Positions 53,953-63,469 of a stretch of DNA of 64,000 bases are shown here, in pieces. The stretch is from Flavobacteriales bacterium (GTDB lineage: Bacteria > Bacteroidota > Bacteroidia > Flavobacteriales_D > Crocinitomicaceae): assembly GCA_947470515.1 (NCBI GenBank), contig CANITF010000004.1:78837-142836 (forward strand). Reading direction: 5' to 3'. The notes under the pieces were generated by a model. It saw nothing but the letters and a program-made list of their open reading frames with translations, was not told the DNA's origin and searched no databases. Each line of letters opens with the position of its first letter. Within the stretch, counting starts at the first letter, position 1. A program made the translations under genes and the position numbers.

Positions 53953-55119
53953 ATGTCCGATACAAGATACAACCTTAGAGGAGTTTCAGCAGGCAAAGAA
54001 GATGTACACAACGCAATAAAAAACGTTGATAAAGGTCTTTTCCCACAAGCATTTTGTAAAATAGTTCCTGATTATCTTTCGGGTGATGAAGACTATTGTA
54101 TCGTAATGCATGCCGATGGCGCTGGTACGAAATCCGCTTTGGCATATATGTATTGGAAAAAAACAGGAGATATCTCTGTTTGGAAAGGAATAGCACAGGA
54201 TGCGTTGATCATGAATATTGATGACCTTTTATGCGTCGGTGCAACAGATAAAATTTTACTTTCTTCAACAATTGGAAGGAATAAAAACGTGATTACTGGG
54301 GAAGTGATTTCTTCTATAATAAATGGTACGGAAGAACTTCTTGAAACATTGCGTAATCAAGGAATCGGAATTCATTCAACTGGCGGTGAAACTGCAGATG
54401 TTGGAGATTTAGTCCGTACAATTATTGTTGATTCAACAGTGGTATGTAGAATGAAACGTTCTGATGTAATTTCCAATCATACCATTCAAGACGGTGATGT
54501 TATTGTAGGACTTGCTTCTTTTGGTCAAGCAACTTACGAAACAGAATATAACGGTGGAATGGGAAGCAATGGTTTAACCTCTGCTCGACATGATGTTTTC
54601 AATAAAACGTTGGCAACAGATTTCCCTGAAAGTTTTGACCCAAGTGTTCCAAGTGATTTAGTTTATTCTGGATCAAAAAATTTAACTGACGAAGTTGAAG
54701 GTTCGCCAATAAATGCTGGAAAACTAGTGCTTTCGCCAACCCGAACTTATGCACCTGTAATTAAAAAAATACTAGATCACCACCGTTCTGAAATTCACGG
54801 AATGGTGCATTGTTCTGGTGGAGCTCAAACAAAAGTGTTGCATTTTGTAGAAAATGTTCACATCATAAAAAACAATCTTTTTCCTATTCCGCCACTTTTT
54901 AAATTGATTCAAGAAGAGTCTGGAACAGAATGGAAAGAAATGTACAAAGTATTCAATATGGGGCATAGAATGGAAATTTATGTTTCTCCTGAAATTGCAC
55001 AATCAATTATCGATATTTCTAAATCATTCAATATTGATGCTCAAATTGTGGGTCGAGTTGAAAAAAATGACGGTAAGAAATTAACGATTGAATCTCCTTT
55101 TGGGGAGTTTATCTATTAA
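53953..55119 (+). CDS. purM: Phosphoribosylformylglycinamidine cyclo-ligase
   Basis: Closes the imidazole ring (AIR synthesis) in purine synthesis, using ATP. Visible AIRS marks: the N-terminal YNLRGVSAGKEDV, MHADGAGTKSALAY, a central GIHSTGGETADVGDLV (about residues 136-151), GLASFGQATYETEYNGGMGSNGL and VHCSGGAQTKVLHF in the C-domain. At 388 residues it is longer than E. coli PurM (345) and of the divergent Bacteroidota type. prfA starts eight bases after its stop, so the two are probably cotranscribed. Confidence 0.93.
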   Translation: MSDTRYNLRGVSAGKEDVHNAIKNVDKGLFPQAFCKIVPDYLSGDEDYCIVMHADGAGTKSALAYMYWKKTGDISVWKGIAQDALIMNIDDLLCVGATDKILLSSTIGRNKNVITGEVISSIINGTEELLETLRNQGIGIHSTGGETADVGDLVRTIIVDSTVVCRMKRSDVISNHTIQDGDVIVGLASFGQATYETEYNGGMGSNGLTSARHDVFNKTLATDFPESFDPSVPSDLVYSGSKNLTDEVEGSPINAGKLVLSPTRTYAPVIKKILDHHRSEIHGMVHCSGGAQTKVLHFVENVHIIKNNLFPIPPLFKLIQEESGTEWKEMYKVFNMGHRMEIYVSPEIAQSIIDISKSFNIDAQIVGRVEKNDGKKLTIESPFGEFIY

Positions 55120-55126
55120 TTAAACA

Positions 55127-56209
55127 ATGTCAGATTTACTTTCAAAATTAGAGGCAATTCATTATCGTTTCATTGAGGTTGGAACAAAAATTGTCGATCC
55201 AGACATTATTTCTGATATGGAGCGTTATGTGAAATTGACGAAAGAATACAAGGACCTTGAAGAAATTGATATTGTTTATAAAGAATATAAAAATCTGATT
55301 GGAAATCTAAAAAGTTCGAGGGAATTATTGGAAACCGAGACCGATCCTGAAATGCGTGAAATGGCAAAGATGGAAATCGATGAATTGGATCAAAAAATTC
55401 CATTAATTGAGGAGGAAATCAAAATGATGTTGATTCCAAAAGATCCTGAAGATGACAAAAATGCCATTATGGAAATCCGTTCAGGAACAGGTGGAGATGA
55501 GGCGTGTATTTTTGTCGAAGATATTTTTCGGATGTATACTATGTTTTTCAAGGAAATGGGATGGCAATATGACATTCTCAATTCATCACCTGGAACAGTA
55601 AAAGGATACAAAGAAATTTCGTTGGAAATTATTGGAGTTGGACTTTACGGAATGCTAAAGTTTGAATCTGGTGTGCACCGTGTACAGCGCGTTCCTGAAA
55701 CAGAATCACAAGGAAGAGTTCATACCTCTGCAATTACAGTTGCTGTTTTACCGGAAGCGGAGGAAGTAGATTTTGAACTGGATATGAATGATGTACGTAA
55801 AGATACTTTTAGAGCATCTGGTGCAGGTGGTCAGCATATTAATAAGACCGAATCAGCAATTCGATTAACCCACTTACCAACAATGACTGTTGTTGAATGT
55901 CAGGATGGACGCTCACAACATAAAAACTTAGCAAAAGCAATTTCAGTTTTACGTTCACGTTTGTACCAAGCTGAATTAGATCGCGTTCACGAAATTCGTG
56001 CAGCACATCGCAAGACTTTGGTTTCAACTGGCGATAGATCTGCAAAAATTAGAACATACAATTATCCACAAGGTAGAATCACAGACCACAGAATCAATAA
56101 AACAATCTATAACTTGGCGGCATTCATGAATGGTGATATGCGCGAAATGATTGATGCCTTGAAATTAGCTGAAAATGCTGAAAAATTAAAAGGTCAAGAA
56201 GTAATTTAA
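55127..56209 (+). CDS. prfA: Peptide chain release factor 1
   Basis: Ends translation at UAA and UAG. The GGQ catalytic loop is in RASGAGGQHINKTESA (about residues 229-244). The recognition domain carries GVHRVQRVPETESQGRVHTS, and the N-terminal helical domain has EKxxx-type coiled segments. The C-terminal RTYNYPQGRITDHRI is standard. The 360 residues match RF1. It follows purM closely. Confidence 0.98.
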   Translation: MSDLLSKLEAIHYRFIEVGTKIVDPDIISDMERYVKLTKEYKDLEEIDIVYKEYKNLIGNLKSSRELLETETDPEMREMAKMEIDELDQKIPLIEEEIKMMLIPKDPEDDKNAIMEIRSGTGGDEACIFVEDIFRMYTMFFKEMGWQYDILNSSPGTVKGYKEISLEIIGVGLYGMLKFESGVHRVQRVPETESQGRVHTSAITVAVLPEAEEVDFELDMNDVRKDTFRASGAGGQHINKTESAIRLTHLPTMTVVECQDGRSQHKNLAKAISVLRSRLYQAELDRVHEIRAAHRKTLVSTGDRSAKIRTYNYPQGRITDHRINKTIYNLAAFMNGDMREMIDALKLAENAEKLKGQEVI

Positions 56210-56323
56210 ACAATTCAGCTTGTAAGTTTGTTTTTTAATTGAGCAATTTATTTTGCCGATTAACATCTTTTATCTTTTTATTCCTATTTGCTCTATCGAT
56301 ATTTGTACCCATATTATTTTAAC

Positions 56324-58648
56324 ATGAAACATTTCATTTTTGTTCTTTTTTTCCTCTCTAATTTCTGGTCATTTTCTCAAGAAAAATTTACAATTAGTGG
56401 AGCAATTTCTGACTCCACAAAAGGAGAAGAATTAATCAATGCGACAATTAAAATCAAAGGCCAAAACATTGGAGCATATTCGAATGAATATGGATTTTAT
56501 TCCATAACGCTCCCACAAGGAAACTATACTCTCGTTTACATTGCTGTAGGTTATCAAGCAAAAGAACAAGATGTTGTTTTAAATAAAGATATAAAGTTGA
56601 ATTTTCAATTGGTTTCTTTAGCTGAGAAAATAAAAGAATTACAGGAAATCAATGTAACTGCGAAAAAACAAGATCAAAATATTACGGACCCTTTAATGGG
56701 CGTTGAAAGATTGAACCCAGCAGCAATTGCAAAAATCCCAGTTCTGTTAGGTGAAAAAGATATTATTAAAACGATGCAATTATTACCCGGTGTAAAAAGT
56801 GCAGGCGAAGGAAATGCAGGTTTTTATGTTAGAGGTGGAGCAGCTGATCAAAATTTAATTTTATTGGATGAAGCACCAGTTTATAACGCTTCTCATTTAT
56901 TAGGTTTCTTTTCAACCTTTAATTCTGATGCAATTAAAGATGCCGTTTTGTATAAAGGGAATCAACCAGCGAATTTTGGTGGTCGACTTTCATCTGTTTT
57001 AGATATTAAAATGAATGAAGGTAATAACAAACGGTATAATGTGAGTGGAGGAATTGGCGTTATTGCATCACGATTGAATGTAGAAGGACCAATCATTAAA
57101 GATAAAGCATCGTTTTTAATTTCTGGAAGAAGAACGTATGTTGATGTGTTTCTAAAAGCATCTGATAAATTCAAAGGCAATACACTTTATTTTTATGATT
57201 TAAATGCAAAAGTAAATTACAGAATAAACGATAAAAATCGTGTATTTCTATCGGGATATTTTGGTCGAGATAAACTTGGATTGGGTGATCAATTTGGAAT
57301 TGACTGGGGAAATGCAACAGGAACGATGAGGTGGAATCATATTTTAACAGATAAACTCTTTTCTAATACCTCGTTAATTTTTAGTTCTTACGATTATAAA
57401 ATTGCCATTAAGAACGACAACGTTGATTTTGATATAAAATCTTCAATTAAAGACATTAACTTAAAACAAGAGTTTCAATATTTTATAAATACGAGAAATA
57501 AATTGAAATTTGGGATCAATGCAATTAACCATGGAATAATTCCTGGTCAAATTGATGCCAGTCTTGGATCTGGTATTAATTCCTTGAAACTAACGACAAA
57601 TAAATCGATTGAAGCAGCTGTTTTTATTACAAATGATTGGACCATAACAGAGAAATTTACAATGAGCTATGGATTGAGATTGAGTAGTTTCACAATGTTG
57701 GGGAATAATCAAAATGTCTATTCTTACAGCACGAATGGTGACGTGAGCGATACAAACGTTTACAAGAATAATTCATTTGTCACAACATATCCAATACTTG
57801 AACCGCGCGTTTCAATGAGCTATGTATATTCAAAAACAGCATCGTTTAAAGCTGCTTATGCCAGAAATACTCAATATATTCACTTAGTATCGAATACCAC
57901 AACAAGTTCGCCTACAGATTTATGGATTCCTTCAAGTATCAATACTAAACCAGAAATTGCCGATCAAGTTTCAGTAGGTTGGTTCAAGAATTTAAAAGAG
58001 AATTCTTACGAAATGAGTATTGAAACGTATTATAAAACGATGCAAAATCAAATTGATTATCGCAATGGTGCAAATCTTCAAGCCAACGAATTAATCGAAG
58101 GAGAATTGCTTTATGGAATTGGTAGGGCATACGGATTGGAATTTATAATTAAAAAGAAAACCGGAAAATTTACTGGATGGGTTGGTTATACATTATCGAG
58201 ATCAGAGCGTAAAATAGATGGTATTAATGCAGGAAATTGGTATGCTGCAAAACAGGATAGAACGCACGATGTTTCTGTAGTCGGGATTTATGATCTTTCA
58301 CCAAAAATATCAATTTCTGCTCTTTTCGTTTATTATACAGGAAATGCTGTCACTTTTCCTTCTGGAAAGTATGTTATAAATGGTGAGACACAATTCTTAT
58401 ACACAGAAAGAAACGGGTATCGCATGCCTGCTTATCACAGAATGGATATTGGAGTGACGTGGCTGAGAAAAAACACAGTTAAATATGAGAGTAGTTGGAA
58501 TTTCTCAGTTTATAATCTTTATGGTCGTGAAAATGCTTATTCAATTACATTTAGACAAAATGAGGATAATCCAAATGTAACTGAGGCGGTTCAAACATCA
58601 CTTTTCCGATGGGTTCCTTCTGTTACGTATAATTTTAAATTCAAGTAA
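56324..58648 (+). CDS. TonB-dependent receptor with carboxypeptidase-like N-domain
   Basis: Outer-membrane gated channel. The signal peptide (FIFVLFFLSNFWSFSQ) is followed by a beta-sandwich of the CarboxypepD_reg-like type (about 22-105; INATIKIKGQNIGAYSNEYG, GNYTLVYIAVGYQ). The plug domain (about 130-230) has VYVRGG-like FYVRGGAADQNLILLDEAPVYN, then the barrel, ending FRWVPSVTYNFKFK with the aromatic C-terminus. The TonB box is not clear. The start is at 56324 (774 aa), since the longer reading adds 12 non-signal residues. The next gene is a DUF4249-like lipoprotein, a frequent partner. The substrate is unknown. Confidence 0.94.
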   Translation: MKHFIFVLFFLSNFWSFSQEKFTISGAISDSTKGEELINATIKIKGQNIGAYSNEYGFYSITLPQGNYTLVYIAVGYQAKEQDVVLNKDIKLNFQLVSLAEKIKELQEINVTAKKQDQNITDPLMGVERLNPAAIAKIPVLLGEKDIIKTMQLLPGVKSAGEGNAGFYVRGGAADQNLILLDEAPVYNASHLLGFFSTFNSDAIKDAVLYKGNQPANFGGRLSSVLDIKMNEGNNKRYNVSGGIGVIASRLNVEGPIIKDKASFLISGRRTYVDVFLKASDKFKGNTLYFYDLNAKVNYRINDKNRVFLSGYFGRDKLGLGDQFGIDWGNATGTMRWNHILTDKLFSNTSLIFSSYDYKIAIKNDNVDFDIKSSIKDINLKQEFQYFINTRNKLKFGINAINHGIIPGQIDASLGSGINSLKLTTNKSIEAAVFITNDWTITEKFTMSYGLRLSSFTMLGNNQNVYSYSTNGDVSDTNVYKNNSFVTTYPILEPRVSMSYVYSKTASFKAAYARNTQYIHLVSNTTTSSPTDLWIPSSINTKPEIADQVSVGWFKNLKENSYEMSIETYYKTMQNQIDYRNGANLQANELIEGELLYGIGRAYGLEFIIKKKTGKFTGWVGYTLSRSERKIDGINAGNWYAAKQDRTHDVSVVGIYDLSPKISISALFVYYTGNAVTFPSGKYVINGETQFLYTERNGYRMPAYHRMDIGVTWLRKNTVKYESSWNFSVYNLYGRENAYSITFRQNEDNPNVTEAVQTSLFRWVPSVTYNFKFK

Positions 58649-58704
58649 GAGAAAGCTTTCGATATTTTCCCGCGCAAGGGGTTAAAACAAATAAAATTAA
58701 ACTT

Positions 58705-59475
58705 ATGAAAATTGCCATCACTTTTATTTCTGCTTTGACTTTGGTACTGTTCTCTAATTGTACCAAAGTAATTGAAGTAGATTTAAATTCGAAAGATCCC
58801 CAATATGTTATTGAAGGGTTTGTTACCTTAGGACAAACAACACACGAAGTTAGTATTACAAAAACGTTGAATATCTATGAATCAAGTGCTATTCCAACAG
58901 TAGATAATGCAATTGTTACCTTATCCGACGACCAAGGAAATTCTCAAAATATGGTTTTGATTTCTTCTGGTAAATATCAGGCAACTGCTTTTCCCGTTGT
59001 CTCTGGAAGAACCTATACGCTTTCTGTTTCAGTTGATTCAAAAGTTTTTGTCGCAAGTGTTTTAATGCCACAAGATGTTCAATTGGATAGCATAGAATCG
59101 TTTCAATTTGCATTTGGACCTCAAGTGTTTAATTCAATTGTACCAGTGCGTTTAGATCCAGCAGGAATAGAAAATTATTATCAGTTTCAGCTCTTAAAAC
59201 AAGGTAAATACATTCCAGGAATCTATATTCAATCGGATCAATTCAATGATGGAAACATGATGATGGAACCAATTTTTGCAGATGGTGCCAACTCGGGTGA
59301 CACGATTTTGGTTGAAATGTATGGTATTGATAGAACTGTCCATGATTACTTCTACACGTTGATTCAAAATCAACAGGGAGCAACGCCTGCAAACCCAACT
59401 TCTAATTTCTCAGGTGGGTGTTTGGGGTATTTGTCTGTAAGAACAATGGATACAATGTCGGTTATTATTCCTTAA
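58705..59475 (+). CDS. DUF4249-like outer-membrane lipoprotein
   Basis: Lipoprotein (lipobox LFSNC, Cys at about 19) with the typical opening TKVIEVDLNSKDPQYVIEGFVT and a beta-rich body, including TVDNAIVTLSDDQGN and SGRTYTLSVSV. DUF4249 proteins lie beside TonB receptors of this type in Bacteroidota and are thought to help with substrate capture. At 256 residues it is at the short end of the family. It follows the receptor by 56 bases in the same direction. Confidence 0.85.
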   Translation: MKIAITFISALTLVLFSNCTKVIEVDLNSKDPQYVIEGFVTLGQTTHEVSITKTLNIYESSAIPTVDNAIVTLSDDQGNSQNMVLISSGKYQATAFPVVSGRTYTLSVSVDSKVFVASVLMPQDVQLDSIESFQFAFGPQVFNSIVPVRLDPAGIENYYQFQLLKQGKYIPGIYIQSDQFNDGNMMMEPIFADGANSGDTILVEMYGIDRTVHDYFYTLIQNQQGATPANPTSNFSGGCLGYLSVRTMDTMSVIIP

Positions 59476-59546
59476 TTATATTTTCGATTACCAAATTACT
59501 GCAACTACAAATTTCTTTATGTAGTTTTGGGTAAATTATAATTTAC

Positions 59547-60365
59547 ATGACACGCCAAGAATTAGTAGCACAAATTCGTTCAAAAAAATCTTTCCTTTGT
59601 GTTGGATTAGATACTGATTTATCGAAAATTCCTGTTCATTTGCTCGATACTGAGGATCCAATTTTTGAGTTTAATAAAGCTATTATTGATGCAACAAAAG
59701 ATTTTGCCGTTGCTTACAAGCCGAACATCGCTTTTTATGAATGTTATGGCCCAAAGGGCTGGGAATCATTGAAAAAGACCATTGATTATATTCCGAAAAA
59801 TATCTTTACAATTGCCGATGCGAAAAGAGGAGATATTGGAAATACGTCGACTTATTATGCCAAAACGTTTTTTGAATATTTGAACTGTGATTCAGTGACT
59901 GTTGCCCCATACATGGGAGAAGACAGTGTTTCACCCTTTCTTGAATTTGAAAATAAATGGGTTATTTTATTGGCGTTAACTTCAAATAAAGGAGCGCTTG
60001 ATTTTCAATTCATGACGGATCTTAAAGGAGAGAAATTGTATCAAAAAGTGTTGCGTAAATCAAGTGCTTGGGGAACAGATGAGAACCTTATGTATGTAGT
60101 AGGAGCAACACGAGCTGAAGGTATTGGTGAAGTGAGGAAATTGGTACCAAATCATTTTTTCCTCGTTCCAGGAGTTGGAGCGCAAGGAGGTTCTTTAGCT
60201 GATGTTGCAAATTTTGGATGGAACAAAGATTGTGGCTTACTTGTAAATTCTTCTCGTGGAATTATTTACGCTTCCAATGGACATGACTTTGCAGAAAAAG
60301 CAGGTGTTGAAGCTCAAAAATTACAATTGGAAATGGCCGATATTTTACGTCAAAAAGGGTTTTAA
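59547..60365 (+). CDS. pyrF: Orotidine-5'-phosphate decarboxylase
   Basis: Makes UMP from OMP. Family marks: [18 protein letters not shown] (about residues 11-28), [12 protein letters not shown], the catalytic [19 protein letters not shown] (Lys/Asp pair at about 93-97), [17 protein letters not shown] and [13 protein letters not shown] near the end. The 272 residues belong to the longer type 2 group, often found in Bacteroidota and Actinobacteria. It is a single gene; TAGTTTTG at 59522-59529 may be a -7 box. Confidence 0.97.
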   Translation: MTRQELVAQIRSKKSFLCVGLDTDLSKIPVHLLDTEDPIFEFNKAIIDATKDFAVAYKPNIAFYECYGPKGWESLKKTIDYIPKNIFTIADAKRGDIGNTSTYYAKTFFEYLNCDSVTVAPYMGEDSVSPFLEFENKWVILLALTSNKGALDFQFMTDLKGEKLYQKVLRKSSAWGTDENLMYVVGATRAEGIGEVRKLVPNHFFLVPGVGAQGGSLADVANFGWNKDCGLLVNSSRGIIYASNGHDFAEKAGVEAQKLQLEMADILRQKGF

Positions 60366-60456
60366 CTTTTTTTGGTTTTCTTTTTATTATTCCATTTTTT
60401 AAAAAGCGTTACTTTCATTGAAAACATCGTTGTCTAATTCATTGAATATTATTTAC

Positions 60457-61089
60457 ATGAAAGTATTTTTTTATCTCAATTTATTTATAAGCGTTATTTT
60501 TCTTTGCTCCTGTGTTCAAGGACAAACTGAAAATCAAGAAAGTGTTGAAACCAATAATGTGGTGAGTGACAGTTTGCCAATATTTGAACGAATGAATCAA
60601 AAGGCCTTCGCTCTTAAGACATACCTAAAAACCCATTCGAGCTACAACCAAAATCTAATTGTTTTAATTGACATGCGCCAAAATTCAGGAAAATATCGAT
60701 TGTTCATTTATGATTTAGATTCAATGAAAGCAATTAGCAAAGCATTGGTTGCACATGGAAGTGGCTCTGAAACAGATTATGTAGACAGTTTAAAATTTAG
60801 TAATGTTCCAAATTCCTATTGTACTTCGATTGGAAAATATAAAATAGGTGCTTCATATATTGGGTCTTTTGGCAAATCATATAAATTACATGGTTTAGAT
60901 GATTCTAATAATAAAGCATTTGAAAGATTTGTTGTTTTGCATCGCTATAGTTGTGTTCCTGATAGTGAGCAATCATATCCAATATGCAACAGTCTAGGTT
61001 GTCCAATGGTTTCAGAAAATTACTTTTTAGAATTGGATAAATACATCTCCAACTCAAACAAACCAATTTTATTGGAAATTTATTATTGA
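60457..61089 (+). CDS. L,D-transpeptidase-like lipoprotein (YkuD-related)
   Basis: Envelope enzyme candidate that would act on peptidoglycan. A lipobox (LCSC) ends the signal sequence. The catalytic region reads IGKYKIGASYIGSFGKSYKLHG, then VVLHRY and, further on, ICNSLGCPMVSENYF. The cysteine in SLGCPMV and the histidines in KLHG/VLHRY fit the YkuD_2-type active site. The start is set at the ATG at 60457 (210 aa); the longer reading starts with TTG at 60418. It is followed by a small membrane protein. Confidence 0.83.
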   Translation: MKVFFYLNLFISVIFLCSCVQGQTENQESVETNNVVSDSLPIFERMNQKAFALKTYLKTHSSYNQNLIVLIDMRQNSGKYRLFIYDLDSMKAISKALVAHGSGSETDYVDSLKFSNVPNSYCTSIGKYKIGASYIGSFGKSYKLHGLDDSNNKAFERFVVLHRYSCVPDSEQSYPICNSLGCPMVSENYFLELDKYISNSNKPILLEIYY

Positions 61090-61130
61090 TTAATATTTTT
61101 TTTATATTTATTCCAACTATCAGTCTCTCA

Positions 61131-61337
61131 ATGAAAGGAATAAAATGGTTTCAACGCTTGATGATTACTGCGCTTCTAGGCTTAAATGCCTTTGTTTTTA
61201 TGTCAATGCGTGACGTTTCAATTGAAAAAAATATTTTGTGTACACTTTTTTTAATTGTCTCCTCACTTTTACTTTTCACATTGATTGCTTATTTTCTAAA
61301 GACACGAAAGAATAAATCAATTCAAGATTCTAATTAG
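61131..61337 (+). CDS. Small two-helix membrane protein (68 aa)
   Basis: Not recognised. Two hydrophobic segments (RLMITALLGLNAFVFMSM and CTLFLIVSSLLLFTLIAYFL), then a basic tail (KTRKNK). The ATG at 61131 is preferred over an in-frame TTG at 61086 that overlaps the previous stop. It may be cotranscribed with the L,D-transpeptidase-like gene. The function is unknown. Confidence 0.65.
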   Translation: MKGIKWFQRLMITALLGLNAFVFMSMRDVSIEKNILCTLFLIVSSLLLFTLIAYFLKTRKNKSIQDSN

Positions 61338-61380
61338 TGTTTTAGATTTTATTACCTTCACTTTCCTAAAAGTTAAAAAA

Positions 61381-63405
61381 ATGAAGGTATTATTTTCTTT
61401 TTTGATTGTTTGTTCAATTTTTGTCGCAAACTCTCAAAATACATTGACTCCAGAAATTTTATGGAAATTTAATCGTGTTTCTGGGGGTACTGTTTCTCCT
61501 GACGGGAATTATTTATTATATAGCCAACGGTCATTCAATATGGCCGAAAACAAAGGCAATACCGACCTGTTTGTCCTTGATCTAAAAACAAATAAATCAC
61601 GACAAATTACTGAAACACCTTTTTCTGAATTCGAAGCGCAATGGGGACGAAATAATAAAATTTGGTTCATGTCAACCGAAAAGGATGGTGTTCAAATTTG
61701 GAAAATGAATTGTGATGGAACTGAAAAACAAATGGTTTCAAATTTTGTAGATGCCGAATTAGAAGGTTTTAAACTTGCTCCCAATGAAAGTTTTGTTCTG
61801 ACCATTGAGGCTGTTAAGGTTAATCAAACAGTGAATGACAAATATCCAGATCTTCCAAAAGCAAATGCACGAATAGAAGATGATTTAATGTATCGTCACT
61901 GGGATCATTTTGACGATTACAAAAAAAGGCATTTAGTGATTCATCAAATTTCAAATCCAACTTCAATTGAAATTATTGGTATTGACATCTTGAATGGCGA
62001 AGCATTTGATGGAATTCTGCCTCCACATGGTGGAAGTGAGCAATTTTGTTTCTCGAATGATTCTAAAAAGATAATTTATACCTCTAAGAAATTGAAAGGG
62101 AAAGAGTTTGCGCAAAGCACGAATAGTGAATTATATGAGTATTCTATCGACACAAAAAAGACTAGAACGTTAACGGAAGGATATTTAGGATATGATAACA
62201 ATCCAGCTTTTTCTTCAATGGATCAAATGGCATGGTTGAGTATGGCTCGAAATGGTTTTGAAGCTGACAAAAACAATATTATTATTCGTGATGGATCAGG
62301 AAAAGATAAAAATTTAACCAAAGATATCGATTTGTCTGTCACAGATTTTACGTGGCATCCTTCTGGAAAAATGATCTACTTTATTGCAGTTACTAAAGGA
62401 ACTGCTCACGTTTTTGAAATGGATGTTGCTACTTCAAAATACCGTCAAATTACAACTGGTCAATTTGATTATTTAAGCATTTCAATTTTTGGCGATAATT
62501 TATATTGTGGCAGACAATCAATGGTTAATCCAACTGATTTATACGCTGTATCTATTAAAAAAGGAAAGGTAACTGAACTTACACATTCAAATGAAGATTT
62601 ATTAAAAACCTTAACTATGCCGAAGGTAGAGGAACGTTGGGTGGAAACAACAGACGGCAAAAAAATGTTGGTATGGATGGTGTATCCACCCAATTTTGAT
62701 CCTGCTAAAAAATATCCAGCTTTATTGTATTGCAATGGTGGGCCGCAAAGTGCCGTGAGTCAATTTTTCTCTTATAGATGGAATTTAGCATTAATGGCTT
62801 CTCAAGGTTATATTGTAGTAGCTCCAAATCGTCGGGGATTACCAGGTTTTGGACAAGAATGGAACGATGCTATTTCAAAAGATTGGGGAGGACAAGCAAT
62901 GAAAGATTATTTATCTGCAATTGATAATGCTTCTCAAGAACCGTATGTTGATGAAACGCGACTTGGAGCTGTTGGTGCTTCCTATGGCGGTTATTCTGTT
63001 TATATGTTAGCAGGAATTCATGAAAACCGTTTCAAAACGTTTATTGCACATTGTGGACTTTTCAACCTAGAAAGTTGGTATGGAACTACAGAAGAATTAT
63101 TTTTTGCAAATTGGGATCAAGGTGGGCCATATTGGTTAGATGAAAACAAAGAAAATTATAAAATTAACAGTCCCCATAACTATGTTGCGAATTGGAATAC
63201 TCCACTACTTGTAATTCATGGAGGACTAGATTACAGAGTGCCTGAATCTGAAGGAATGCAAGCTTTTCAAGCGGCACAACTTAAAGGGATAAAAAGCAAG
63301 TATTTGTATTTTCCAACAGAAAGTCATTGGGTTCAAAGCCCACAAAATAGTTTGGTTTGGCAACGTGAATTTTTTGAATGGTTGAAGGAGGATTTGAAAC
63401 CTTAG
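61381..63405 (+). CDS. S9-family serine peptidase (prolyl oligopeptidase / DPP type)
   Basis: Exported peptidase: the signal peptide (FSFLIVCSIFVANSQ) leads to a WD/TolB-like beta-propeller (about 25-400; motif VSPDGNYLLYSQRS), then an alpha/beta-hydrolase domain. The nucleophile is in VGASYGGYSVY (Ser at about 534), the acid in HGGLDYRVPES (Asp at about 617), and the base in PTESHWVQSP (His at about 649). PNRRGLPGFGQEWNDA precedes the nucleophile. The 674 residues match acylaminoacyl-peptidase/DPP5-like enzymes, which cut short peptides in the periplasm. Confidence 0.95.
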   Translation: MKVLFSFLIVCSIFVANSQNTLTPEILWKFNRVSGGTVSPDGNYLLYSQRSFNMAENKGNTDLFVLDLKTNKSRQITETPFSEFEAQWGRNNKIWFMSTEKDGVQIWKMNCDGTEKQMVSNFVDAELEGFKLAPNESFVLTIEAVKVNQTVNDKYPDLPKANARIEDDLMYRHWDHFDDYKKRHLVIHQISNPTSIEIIGIDILNGEAFDGILPPHGGSEQFCFSNDSKKIIYTSKKLKGKEFAQSTNSELYEYSIDTKKTRTLTEGYLGYDNNPAFSSMDQMAWLSMARNGFEADKNNIIIRDGSGKDKNLTKDIDLSVTDFTWHPSGKMIYFIAVTKGTAHVFEMDVATSKYRQITTGQFDYLSISIFGDNLYCGRQSMVNPTDLYAVSIKKGKVTELTHSNEDLLKTLTMPKVEERWVETTDGKKMLVWMVYPPNFDPAKKYPALLYCNGGPQSAVSQFFSYRWNLALMASQGYIVVAPNRRGLPGFGQEWNDAISKDWGGQAMKDYLSAIDNASQEPYVDETRLGAVGASYGGYSVYMLAGIHENRFKTFIAHCGLFNLESWYGTTEELFFANWDQGGPYWLDENKENYKINSPHNYVANWNTPLLVIHGGLDYRVPESEGMQAFQAAQLKGIKSKYLYFPTESHWVQSPQNSLVWQREFFEWLKEDLKP

Positions 63406-63408
63406 AAA

Positions 63409-63439
63409 TTTGACTTCTTCTTTATTTTCATTACTTTTG
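63409..63439 (+). promoter_or_regulatory. Promoter of the MMPL/RND exporter gene
   Basis: TTTG (63409-63412), a 19-base spacer, TACTTTTG (63432-63439). The leader to the ATG at 63470 would be about 25 bases. Confidence 0.7.
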
Positions 63440-63469
63440 GGGGCTTATACGAACAAATAATTTACACTA